Origin: Desulfobacteraceae bacterium
Lineage (GTDB): Bacteria; Desulfobacterota; Desulfobacteria; Desulfobacterales; JAUWMJ01
NCBI GenBank assembly: GCA_030612225.1
Contig: JAUWOH010000052.1
Span: 1 to 12,750 of the forward strand
Direction: 5' to 3'
DNA: 12,750 bases
Shown here piece by piece: positions 1 through 5,809 of this stretch. The stretch's first letter is position 1; the number at the start of each line of letters is the position of its first letter. The position numbers and the translations under genes were made by a program. The notes below the pieces were generated by a model. It did not search any database. It was not told the DNA's origin and saw nothing but the letters and a program-made list of their open reading frames with translations.

Positions 1-2
1 CT

Positions 3-146
3 CAAAATAGAAAACTTAACGGAGAAGTAGTTCTAATTTTAGAGAAAAGGTTGTCAGGATTTGATTTACTACTATCCGCCATCATTTTGAACGGTAGTAA
101 TTTAATGAACGAACATCAACCGAGTGCCTGGCTCGTGAAACCATGA
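3..146 (+). CDS. 3' end of an unidentified gene (partial, runs in from the left edge)
   Basis: An open frame enters from the left edge and ends in TGA at 144-146. It gives 47 residues ending in SAWLVKP, with a hydrophobic stretch around LLLSAIIL. Its stop overlaps the ATG of the next gene in an ATGA arrangement, and the next gene has no convincing ribosome binding site of its own. That is the pattern of two translationally coupled genes, and it is the main reason to believe this frame is real. No family is recognised from this short tail. Confidence 0.5.
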   Translation, partial: QNRKLNGEVVLILEKRLSGFDLLLSAIILNGSNLMNEHQPSAWLVKP

Positions 147-163
147 CTTTTCGTTCAGGCACT
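66..163 (+). promoter_or_regulatory. Two inverted repeats, one enclosing the start codon at 143
   Basis: TTACTAC (66-72) and GTAGTAA (94-100) are complementary. AGTGCCTG (123-130) and CAGGCACT (156-163) form a second perfect 8-bp inverted repeat. The 25-base loop of the second holds the ATG at 143 and the stop of the upstream frame, and an inner CG.GAAA/TTTTCG pairing can extend it. Such a hairpin around a coupled start could hold translation low until ribosomes finishing the upstream gene open it. That role is inference. Confidence 0.35.
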
Positions 164-1222
164 AATTACTCAGATGATTTTATTTATCGAGTAAAAAAAC
201 AATTCCCAAAACCTTTGAATAAGCATGAAAGGGCATTTCTTTCATTAATTAGAACCAAAGTCGAAATTACAAACGACATAGATAAATTACTACGTCATAA
301 TAGATTAAAAATGATTGGTTATAATATTGAAAAAGAAGAATTTGAATTCATAAAACTTGCTGGCGGCAAATATGATCTTGATCGTGATTATGAAAGTAAG
401 TTTATTATTAACCTAAAAGGAAATAGTATAAGCGGTCCATCTAAAGAAAAGTTTATAAAAAAAGCGAACATTCTGATAAAACTAGATAAAAAAATTTCTT
501 ATTTTCAATCGTACTGGCATGATATTGATTTAAATCAGTTAAATGAAAAAATTTTCCCTTTTCGACCGAATTTGCTGAATACTGGTCCAAAGATGGTTCC
601 TAACAAACGCTCAATCCAAAAATTACTTAAAAATTCTATTCCTGTTGGTTTCTATTTAAGCGGATTCCCTAGAACAATTCACTATCTAATAAAAAATTGT
701 CAGGAAAACCTGTCACTCGTATTTATTAATATTCTTGATAGTTATGATGGTCCTGTATCTGGAATGCATAAATTCTTATATCGAAAACATGAATTCTTAT
801 CAAGATTTCTCGGTGCATATGATAGATATGAATCGCGATTAACCATAAAAGATGATGGCTCAATTATTAGAGAAAAACCAAATCTACCTGAAAGTTATTT
901 TATAAATAATAAGATTTTTTATCCAGGAAGCAGACCTAAACGTAAGGAATGTATACCTAGAATTCCAGCACATTATGCTATTTCCTTCCTTTTGATTAAT
1001 TTTTTAAAACTACCAAATAGCGTAAATTTAATAAATCGGTGTCATGAATGTAATAATATTTTTATTGAACTTAAAAAGACAAAAAACCGTCGATTTTGTT
1101 CAGATAAATGCCGCCTTGCTTTGCATAATAGAAGGCGAATTGAATCAAATAAAATATATAAGAGGGAAAGAAAAGAGGCAGGAAAAGCTACACCAAGTTA
1201 TTATGGGCAGGTAAAACTATAG
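143..1222 (+). CDS. Unknown 359-residue protein with C-terminal treble-clef/CGNR-like zinc ribbon
   Basis: The function is unknown. The C-terminus carries a clear zinc-binding pattern, C300-x2-C303-x15-C319-x3-C323, followed by a basic run with HNRRR. It resembles the zinc-ribbon tails (RRFCS..CR...HNRR) seen in many uncharacterised proteins of mobile elements, so nucleic-acid binding is a reasonable inference. Residues 1-290 show no motif I recognise and are rich in Lys, Asn and Ile, in line with the AT-rich DNA. The start ATG at 143 overlaps the stop of the upstream frame (ATGA), and in-frame stops lie just upstream, so no earlier start is available. There is no good Shine-Dalgarno sequence, and translation probably depends on coupling. 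The last codons lie in a repeat that continues past the stop. Confidence 0.7.
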   Translation: MTFRSGTNYSDDFIYRVKKQFPKPLNKHERAFLSLIRTKVEITNDIDKLLRHNRLKMIGYNIEKEEFEFIKLAGGKYDLDRDYESKFIINLKGNSISGPSKEKFIKKANILIKLDKKISYFQSYWHDIDLNQLNEKIFPFRPNLLNTGPKMVPNKRSIQKLLKNSIPVGFYLSGFPRTIHYLIKNCQENLSLVFINILDSYDGPVSGMHKFLYRKHEFLSRFLGAYDRYESRLTIKDDGSIIREKPNLPESYFINNKIFYPGSRPKRKECIPRIPAHYAISFLLINFLKLPNSVNLINRCHECNNIFIELKKTKNRRFCSDKCRLALHNRRRIESNKIYKRERKEAGKATPSYYGQVKL

Positions 1223-1277
1223 CAAGTTATTATAGGTAAACGCAAACTATAGGGTAAACGCAAACAGCCGTTTACCC
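1194..1277 (+). repeat. Cluster of direct and inverted repeats (iteron- or operator-like)
   Basis: CAAGTTATTAT occurs at 1194-1204 and 1223-1233, ACTATAG at 1216-1222 and 1246-1252, and GGTAAACGCAAAC at 1235-1247 and 1253-1265. GGGTAAACG (1252-1260) pairs with CGTTTACCC (1269-1277) as a 9-bp hairpin with an 8-base loop. The repeats overlap the end and stop of the 359-residue gene. They could bind a regulator or replication protein, or be a decayed tandem duplication. The hairpin has no T-run after it, so it is not a standard terminator. Confidence 0.5.
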
Positions 1278-1305
1278 ATAACTATCTGTGTTTCCAGCAT
1301 TTTAT

Positions 1306-1334
1306 TTGACTATAGTTGCCATTCCTGATAGATA
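1306..1334 (+). promoter_or_regulatory. Possible promoter for the excisionase/antirepressor gene group
   Basis: TTGACT (1306-1311), a 17-base spacer and TAGATA (1329-1334) resemble a sigma-70 promoter with a good -35 and a weak -10. Transcription from here would start near 1341, inside the terminator hairpin that follows. Such a transcript would lack the 5' arm of that hairpin and so escape it. It would then read into the HTH gene at 1389. The -10 match is poor, so this is tentative. Confidence 0.3.
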
Positions 1335-1366
1335 AAGGTCAACCAATAAGGTTGGCCTTTTTTATT
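1334..1366 (+). terminator. Rho-independent terminator after the 359-residue gene
   Basis: AAAGGTCAACC (1334-1344) pairs with GGTTGGCCTTT (1350-1360) through a 5-base AATAA loop, with one T-G wobble, and is followed by a T-run. It separates the left gene pair from the HTH/antirepressor group. Confidence 0.8.
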
Positions 1367-1388
1367 TCTTAATACAGGAGGATTTACA

Positions 1389-1574
1389 ATGAACCAGAAT
1401 CTTTTAACCGTTGATGAACTTTCAGAATCTTTAAACGTGCCAAAATCCTGGATCTATTCCCGAACACGAGAAACCGGACCAGACGCTATGCCAATGATTA
1501 AAGTCGGTAAATATTGCCGATTTATACTTGATGATGTTTTGGATTGGTTAAAAAAACAAAATGAGTCCAATTAA
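1389..1574 (+). CDS. AlpA/excisionase-type HTH protein (HTH_17-like)
   Basis: This is a 61-residue protein with a MerR-like winged helix-turn-helix of the excisionase/AlpA class. The sequence shows LTVDELSESLNVPKSWIYSR (helix-turn-helix, residues about 6-25), then a wing with KVGKYCRF, and the usual ending DVLDWLKKQ. Its length is typical of the family. A strong ribosome binding site (AGGAGG) lies 8 bases before the ATG. Proteins of this class bend DNA at attachment sites as recombination directionality factors, or act as small transcription regulators. A second similar gene lies 870 bases downstream. Which of the two serves the integrase cannot be told from sequence. Confidence 0.8.
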   Translation: MNQNLLTVDELSESLNVPKSWIYSRTRETGPDAMPMIKVGKYCRFILDDVLDWLKKQNESN

Positions 1575-1589
1575 AATCGAGGTGTCATT

Positions 1590-2240
1590 ATGAGCAACAT
1601 AATACCATTCAATTATGAATCTCAACAAATTAGATTGATTCAAGATGAGCAGGGTGAACCTTGGTGGGTTGCTAAAGATATTTGCGATATCTTAGGGATA
1701 AAAAATCCAAGAGAAGCCGTAAGTAAATTAAAAAACTCACAAAAGAATAGCGTCATTTTAAATGACGGTAATCGTGGTAACCCGAAAATAACCATCATAA
1801 ACGAACCTGGCCTTTACAAACTAATCATGAAATCCAAAAAGCCGGATGCAGAAAGGTTTCAGGACTGGATTACCGAAGATGTATTGCCCTCAATTCGCAA
1901 AACCGGAAAATATGAAATCGATAGTCTTTCCGAAATAGACCTCATTATAAAATCTGCTCATGCGCTAAAAAAGATTGACGAGAGACTTACTTCTCTTGAG
2001 GCCAAATCTCATTATAACTCAGGACATACCGGATACTGGACAATTACGGCATGGTGTAAACTTAATAAATTTACCTTAACTCTTGATGAAGCCAATAGGA
2101 AAGGTCGTGATGCTGTTAAGTTGTCGAGGGAATGGGGTGTTGACATCGGAAAGGTCAAGGATGAGAGGTTTGGTGCGGTCAACAGCTATAGAGAGGATGT
2201 CCTTGATGAAATTTTTTCAACGACAGAAGTTTGTTCATGA
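1590..2240 (+). CDS. BRO-N family antirepressor-like DNA-binding protein
   Basis: Residues about 5-108 match the BRO N-terminal domain: I.QDEQGEPWWVAKDICDIL near residues 17-35, then NEPGLYKLIMKSKKPDAERF (71-90) and WITEDVLPSIRKTGKY (93-108). A short, probably coiled-coil linker follows (about 115-140). The C-terminal part, about 147-209, begins TGYWTITAWC and ends REDVLDEIF, and is likely a second DNA- or partner-binding domain as in phage antirepressors. Such proteins commonly inactivate a phage or element repressor or regulate transcription. The start at 1590 follows a GAGGTG site. The stop overlaps the next gene's start (ATGA), so the two are probably translated together. Confidence 0.85.
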   Translation: MSNIIPFNYESQQIRLIQDEQGEPWWVAKDICDILGIKNPREAVSKLKNSQKNSVILNDGNRGNPKITIINEPGLYKLIMKSKKPDAERFQDWITEDVLPSIRKTGKYEIDSLSEIDLIIKSAHALKKIDERLTSLEAKSHYNSGHTGYWTITAWCKLNKFTLTLDEANRKGRDAVKLSREWGVDIGKVKDERFGAVNSYREDVLDEIFSTTEVCS

Positions 2241-2578
2241 CAGCGGTATTATGCCTTTTTTGCAATCAAGAAGAACCAGGCTACAAGCCGCCTGAGAATA
2301 CGGACTTTATTTGCTCAAGTTGTGTGCAGGTATTGCTTGGCGCTGAACAGCTACACCTTAGACGTGCCCACGAGAAGGCAGTATCAAAAGGATATGAAAG
2401 TAAAGCACGGGCCATAGAATCATTTTTAATATTGGAGAAAAGAAATGGGCAACAAATCAACAGACGAAGGATTGAAAAACATTCTAACCGAAATCGAATT
2501 GATGGAGCTGCTCGGTTTAAAAAAATCTCAAATGGCAGCTCTAAGATTAGAAAAACGGTTACCCTTTTTAAGAATTAG
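2237..2578 (+). CDS. Small four-cysteine (zinc-finger-like) element protein
   Basis: This 113-residue protein shows C6-x2-C9 and C26-x2-C29, a pattern fitting one zinc site, followed by a helical stretch (VQVLLGAEQLHLRRAHEKAV) and a basic tail. I chose the ATG at 2237 because it overlaps the stop of the BRO gene (ATGA). A TTG two codons earlier is the other choice. The last 134 bases overlap the next gene in another frame, an unusually long overlap. The basic C-terminal 45 residues could be real or could be read-through of a frame constrained by the neighbour. The cysteine pattern and coupling support the N-terminal half. Function unknown. Confidence 0.6.
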   Translation: MTAVLCLFCNQEEPGYKPPENTDFICSSCVQVLLGAEQLHLRRAHEKAVSKGYESKARAIESFLILEKRNGQQINRRRIEKHSNRNRIDGAARFKKISNGSSKIRKTVTLFKN

Positions 2579-2660
2579 CAAAACAAGCAGGTTGTATCTT
2601 GAAAGTGATGTTTTCAACTGGCTTAAAAAACAGAGTACTGTTTTGAATGAACAGGCGTAA
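2445..2660 (+). CDS. Second excisionase/AlpA-like HTH protein
   Basis: This is a 71-residue protein. TEIELMELLGLKKSQMAALR (about 15-34) is the helix-turn-helix, LPFLRISKTSRLYLESDV the wing, and FNWLKKQ the terminal helix. It has the same fold class as the gene at 1389 but a different sequence. A GGAGA site lies 7 bases before the ATG. The gene starts inside the four-cysteine gene and overlaps it by 134 bases in another frame. It could be the true excisionase or a regulator of the replication gene downstream. Confidence 0.75.
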   Translation: MGNKSTDEGLKNILTEIELMELLGLKKSQMAALRLEKRLPFLRISKTSRLYLESDVFNWLKKQSTVLNEQA

Positions 2661-2777
2661 TGAACCCGCTAACATGGCCGTAGAATCGCTTAAAACAGGC
2701 TAAAAACGGCTTGGAGCAACGATAATTTTTAAAGGCATAGTAGCATATAGGGGCAGTATAAATTGAGATAAAAAAAC

Positions 2778-2856
2778 ATGGTCGGCGCTGCAAAGTGAAA
2801 AGATGATGCTCTCCCTCGGGGGTATCACCGGCCATTACTTTCCGAGGGGTATAATG
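2778..2856 (+). promoter_or_regulatory. Structured leader that may mask the ribosome binding site of the Rep-like gene
   Basis: CCCTCGG (2813-2819) is perfectly complementary to CCGAGGG (2842-2848). The downstream arm contains the GAGGGG ribosome binding site of the ATG at 2854. A second pairing, ATGGTCGG (2778-2785) with CCGGCCAT (2828-2835), has one T-G wobble and encloses the upstream arm of the first. The two together make a pseudoknot topology. Pseudoknot leaders are known to control plasmid replication genes such as repZ of IncI-alpha plasmids. Applying that model here is inference. Confidence 0.4.
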
Positions 2857-3408
2857 CCAACAGTCAGCGAGGCGATAGACGAAAAAATAAAAAAACGAGC
2901 AAAGTGGCAAGATGCGAATCCCGGATTGAAATGGAGCAATCCAGAACATCCAGAAGATGAACCCAAGATTTACATTGCAAAAGAGCTTTTAGAATCTTCT
3001 GCTTATAGATCGTTAAGTCGTGTAGCATTACTAATATATCAAGATTTTCTCTCAAAGCGAATCTTGAAAAGAATCAACCGAAATAAGCGCAAAGCCTGGA
3101 TCTGTGAAAATAACGGAAATATTATTTACCTTTATCTTGAGGCAGAGGAAAACGGCTTTTCACGGGTTCAGTTCCGGAATGCAATTGACGAACTCCAGGA
3201 CAAGGGCCTGATAGATATCACCCACCAGGGAAGAGGCGGCAGAAAGCCGCAGAAGGGCACAGGGGACGTTTCAACGTACTGGGTTGATGACAGATGGAAG
3301 AAGTGGGGAACTAAAGAATACAAGCCACCACGAAAGCCTCGAAAGAGGGATTCAAGGAAAGATCGAGGCTGGGCATTATACCACCAAAAAAACAAGAGCA
3401 AAAAATAA
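2854..3408 (+). CDS. Winged-helix replication-initiator-like protein
   Basis: This is a 184-residue basic protein from the ATG at 2854, preceded at 5 bases by GAGGGG. A longer frame from 2803 (201 residues) adds a poor leader peptide and overlaps the structured leader, so I prefer 2854. Residues about 45-75 (LESSAYRSLSRVALLIYQDF) and 105-130 (FSRVQFRNAIDELQDKGLID) look like the two helices and recognition region of a winged helix. GTGDVSTYWVDDRWKKWGT and a Lys/Arg-rich tail follow. This plan is common in uncharacterised replication-like proteins of plasmids, satellites and integrative elements. Three copies of a palindrome start 6 bases after the stop, the usual position for binding sites of such a protein. 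Replication initiation is likely but not shown. A transcriptional regulator is the alternative. Confidence 0.6.
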   Translation: MPTVSEAIDEKIKKRAKWQDANPGLKWSNPEHPEDEPKIYIAKELLESSAYRSLSRVALLIYQDFLSKRILKRINRNKRKAWICENNGNIIYLYLEAEENGFSRVQFRNAIDELQDKGLIDITHQGRGGRKPQKGTGDVSTYWVDDRWKKWGTKEYKPPRKPRKRDSRKDRGWALYHQKNKSKK

Positions 3409-3413
3409 TTATA

Positions 3414-3578
3414 AGTATCGTTTTCGATACCAGTTAACCCCCTAACGAGTATCGTTTTCGATACCAGTTAAGCCATTTTAAGAAAATATACAAAAAGGGC
3501 AATTTTGAATGAAACGCCCACAGAATAAAGGACTAAAGCAATTTTTTATAATTTCTAACTGGTATCGTTTTCGATACT
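3414..3578 (+). repeat. Three copies of palindrome GTATCG-TTTT-CGATAC (candidate ori, parS-like or operator sites)
   Basis: The 16-base palindrome occurs exactly at 3415-3430, 3449-3464 and 3562-3577. The first two copies are direct repeats 34 bases apart, each flanked by A on the left and CAGTTAA on the right. The third is in the opposite orientation, with TAACTG on its left. The extended repeat is therefore at least 22 bases. Between copies 2 and 3 lies AT-rich DNA with a GGGC/GCCC hairpin. The cluster starts just after the winged-helix gene. It could be an iteron-type origin, a partition site or an operator array. Confidence 0.75.
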
Positions 3579-3631
3579 ATCTTTAAAGACTTTATGTGTA
3601 CTAACCCAAAACTTGAAGCTGAAATCAAAAA

Positions 3632-3802
3632 ATGACCGAGAAACTGCAAAGGAAATTTTCACCTGAGACCTGGAGGCTGGCAATTGTTTCAGATCAAAAC
3701 CTGAGATCGACTGCAAGACTTATTCTTTTAGTTTTATCGGTATCCACAAGACATGGCAGGTGCAGCTTAAGCATAGAAGAGATTGTAATAAAAACAGGGT
3801 AA
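3632..3802 (+). pseudogene. Decayed winged-helix (replication-like) gene, N-terminal remnant
   Basis: A 56-residue open frame reads into STARLILLVLSVSTRHGRCS and IEEIVIKTG, which resembles the start of replication-type winged-helix domains (a helix, then S.EEI...TG). It then meets TAA. The same frame continues past the stop with protein-like sequence (YNENQRAIML, then two more stops), and another frame offers RLIYEFNYID. This suggests a gene that decayed through stop codons or frameshifts. No good ribosome binding site precedes the ATG. It may instead be a genuine short protein. Confidence 0.4.
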
Positions 3803-3809
3803 TACAATG

Positions 3810-3994
3810 AAAACCAGCGAGCTATCATGCTGTAATATATGGCTCTATCAGCAAAAAACGGCTAATTTATGAGTTTAATTACATTGACTGATGCAAGCCT
3901 AACAAACCAATATTTTTACAGATATGTTCATTCTAAAGCATAAACAAGGTAAAACATTCCTTAATGATTTAGGAAAAACAGCGAGGTTATCATG
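3810..3994 (+). repeat. Near-duplicate of a ribosome binding/start region
   Basis: The 20 bases at 3810-3829 (AAAACC AGCGAGC TATCATG) closely match the 21 bases at 3974-3994 that form the ribosome binding site and ATG of the next gene (AAAAAC AGCGAGGT TATCATG). The first copy leads to a frame that stops after one codon. It may be the scar of a duplication or of a lost upstream gene copy. The rest of 3830-3973 shows no gene. Confidence 0.35.
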
Positions 3995-4495
3995 GGAGGA
4001 TGTGGCTCAGGTCGGTATGCAGATACATTCAATTATACCGTTGAAGATTGTTTAGATATAGATATTAGCCTGATGATCAGGCGTAGGTGGTTAAGCCCTG
4101 GTTGCAATTCTACCGGTACGTTAAGATGGACACGAAACAAGGAAGAAACTGGCTCCATCGGATACAAAGCCCGATTGGGTTTTAATCCCGCTTATATCGG
4201 TTTATTTTACACCTGGAAAAAAACTGAAGAGCTTGATTACAAAGTATTCCTGACCAAGACATATCCTAATTATGGGGGATTCAGATACTGGTTTTCATGC
4301 CCATCATGCGGCAAATGTGTAAGGAAATTGTATAGCGCTCCGGGGTCAGGATATTTTTTTTGCAGAACTTGTCAAAACTTGACATACACCAGTTGCCGGG
4401 AATCTCATCAATTTGATACTTTATTTGCCAGGATTGCATTCGATACAGGTTTACCTATTTATGCAGCTAAAGAGGCTCTTAAAAGGTTATTTTAA
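3992..4495 (+). CDS. MGGSGSGR-type zinc-binding protein of unknown function
   Basis: This 167-residue protein begins MGGCGSGR, continues with VEDCLDIDI and a WLSPG segment, then a beta-rich middle. It ends with two CxxC pairs, C103-x2-C106 and C124-x2-C127 (CPSCGKCVRKLY, FFCRTCQNLTY), and the family-typical RESHQFDTLF. I recognise this as a widespread uncharacterised family often found in mobile or accessory DNA. The paired CxxC motifs imply one zinc ribbon. Length and ending look complete. A GCGAGG ribosome binding site lies 6 bases before the ATG. The structured RNA begins about 100 bases downstream on the same strand, so co-transcription is possible. No reaction can be assigned. Confidence 0.8.
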   Translation: MGGCGSGRYADTFNYTVEDCLDIDISLMIRRRWLSPGCNSTGTLRWTRNKEETGSIGYKARLGFNPAYIGLFYTWKKTEELDYKVFLTKTYPNYGGFRYWFSCPSCGKCVRKLYSAPGSGYFFCRTCQNLTYTSCRESHQFDTLFARIAFDTGLPIYAAKEALKRLF

Positions 4496-4589
4496 TGAGG
4501 CATAAGGCAGAGGCTACTGTTGGTTAAAATTTTGGATCTTTGAAATCTCAATCTATGGTGGATAACAACCAGCCTGAAGTGGTTTTAAG

Positions 4590-4840
4590 TATGGTGTGTT
4601 AACCCCAAGGAAGGGTTGCGTGTCGCCATCCTGCTACGGCAGGTAGGAAGCCTAACCGGAAAATGGCATTTTATTTATTGGGAGAAAGGAAAGCCTCTTA
4701 ACCACCGATGAAGTTAATACAAGATGCAACAGCGACCTTTTAAGAAGTGGCGGAATTACCGAATGTGCAAGGAGAATGACCAGGAAAGTCTAAGACGGAT
4801 CTGCAATTAAGAGCTTTCGCGGCCGTCCAAGAAAGCTTGA
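4590..4840 (+). ncRNA. HEARO-like / IscB omega-RNA-like structured RNA without an iscB gene
   Basis: No protein frame covers this stretch, but it is dense in RNA structure. AACCC/GGGTT (4601-4605 with 4613-4617). CCTGC-TACG-GCAGG, a UNCG-type hairpin (4630-4643). GCCAT/ATGGC (4625-4629 with 4663-4667) enclosing it. GAC/GTC (4778-4780 with 4788-4790). Two interlocked helices at the 3' end: GACGG (4794-4798) with CCGTC (4823-4827), and AGCTTTC (4812-4818) with GAAAGCT (4831-4837), which form a pseudoknot. Segments such as TTAACCACCGATG, CCGAATGTGCAAG and GACGGATCTGCAATTAAGAG match my memory of the HEARO RNA, now known as the guide-carrying omega RNA of IscB nucleases. In that family the guide lies at the 5' end and iscB follows. 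Here no iscB or other plus-strand frame follows, so it appears orphaned. A group II intron fragment is the alternative. Confidence 0.72.
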
Positions 4841-4887
4841 TTCTGTGGTTTAGTTTTTGTCAATTTAGAAGTGGGATTTATTCTATC

Positions 4888-5304
4888 TTATTCTAAAAGC
4901 TCTTGTCTAGGATGGGTACCTATAGCATTGCCCGTCCATCCCATTATCAGTTCCATAAAACAGACCCCATAAATTTTTACCTCTTGACCAGTGTGAGAAC
5001 TTGTTCTGCCACGACCACCAACAGTAATATCACCAGGCCCGATAGGATCTGAACCAAAACCCCATAAATTTTTTCCTGTAATTTCGTCTCCAACATTTAC
5101 CATAGAGTAATTTTTAAATTTTGGGGTTCCACGGATTTTTTCTTCAATAATTTTAGCTGCCCCCCGTATGGCGACTTTCAAAGGATAAACAATTTCGCCA
5201 GTATTTACTAATTTTTTGGGTCTTCCAGTTGGTCTGATATCTTGACCGGCTATTGTTACCTGAATCCCTTCTACAGATGCAGGAGTCTGATTTAATGTCA
5301 CCAT
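4888..5304 (-). CDS. Uncharacterised 138-residue protein, third gene of a minus-strand operon
   Basis: I do not recognise this protein. It has a beta-rich N-terminal part (VEGIQVTIAGQDIRPTGRPK), an amphipathic helical segment (VAIRGAAKIIEEKIRG, about 44-59), and a Gly-rich C-terminal half (GFGSDPIGPGDITVGGRGR, about 83-101) that may be loop- or beta-rich. There is no signal peptide, membrane helix or metal motif. Its ATG lies 3 bases after the stop of the upstream gene, so the two are almost surely co-translated. A GAGAG element is the only weak ribosome binding site. No convincing terminator follows. The convergent HEARO-like RNA lies just beyond the stop. Confidence 0.6.
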   Translation of the reverse strand: MVTLNQTPASVEGIQVTIAGQDIRPTGRPKKLVNTGEIVYPLKVAIRGAAKIIEEKIRGTPKFKNYSMVNVGDEITGKNLWGFGSDPIGPGDITVGGRGRTSSHTGQEVKIYGVCFMELIMGWTGNAIGTHPRQELLE

Positions 5305-5307
5305 GCT

Positions 5308-5796
5308 TTAAACTCTCTGGTTGTCTTCAGGTCTATATTCTATTTGTTTTATATTACTTTCAATACAAGAAGGGCTAAAATTTAAAAGAATCGATAAATC
5401 AAGGGTTGATAACGTGCTACCAAGAGTTGATAATAGAATGTCTATTGCAATTGTTAGATGGGTTTGGTCCTCGCATTCTTGAATGGGATCAGCATATTGC
5501 TCGGCAATAGTTTTAAATTCTTCTTTCGAATACGTGCCTATAAGATATGCGATATATTCTTGATTATATTGGTGTGTTTTCCAAAGAGTACTAACTGCAT
5601 CCTTTAAAACACGGTTTTCTTGCAATAAACTATGCATTTTAAAAGTAAATGTTTCCGTGTGCGCTAAATGACTTACTTCGTAAGAAGACGATGGATCAGA
5701 AATCTCTTTTATTCTAAAGAGATGATCAAAATTAGGCTGTCTTTCAACCGGTTCATTTGGTTCTTGATCATAAATATATCGTTCTATATCTGACAT
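5308..5796 (-). CDS. Uncharacterised 162-residue protein, second gene of a minus-strand operon
   Basis: I do not recognise this protein. It is acidic and mostly helical by eye. A polar N-terminus (about 1-40) is followed by a helical region with TFKMHSLLQENRVLKDAVST (about 51-70), then a Leu-rich part (LTIAIDILLSTLGSTLSTLDLSILLNF, about 113-139). There is no signal peptide and no clear catalytic motif. The Leu-rich part might pack as a helical bundle with the partner proteins. An AGGTGA ribosome binding site precedes the ATG. It starts 13 bases after the first gene of the operon and ends 3 bases before the third. This tight packing suggests that the three products act together. Confidence 0.6.
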   Translation of the reverse strand: MSDIERYIYDQEPNEPVERQPNFDHLFRIKEISDPSSSYEVSHLAHTETFTFKMHSLLQENRVLKDAVSTLWKTHQYNQEYIAYLIGTYSKEEFKTIAEQYADPIQECEDQTHLTIAIDILLSTLGSTLSTLDLSILLNFSPSCIESNIKQIEYRPEDNQRV

Positions 5797-5809
5797 CTCT
5801 CACCTTTAA

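Noticed and set aside
2083..2295. Frame inside the BRO gene and its neighbour.
   Set aside because: It is an alternative frame of the BRO gene and of the next gene. It has no ribosome binding site and no family resemblance.
2803..2853. Longer start for the Rep-like gene at 2803.
   Set aside because: The added residues are translated from the structured leader and do not look conserved, while the ATG at 2854 has a GAGGGG site at the right distance.
3414..3578. CRISPR array.
   Set aside because: There are only three units with uneven spacing (34 and 113 bases), one copy is inverted, and the unit is a short palindrome with no cas genes nearby.
4594..4840. Group II intron fragment, because the region contains GTGTG near its start and is highly structured.
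   Set aside because: No typical domain V hairpin and no reverse transcriptase frame were seen, and the 3' pseudoknot and sequence segments fit a HEARO-type RNA better.
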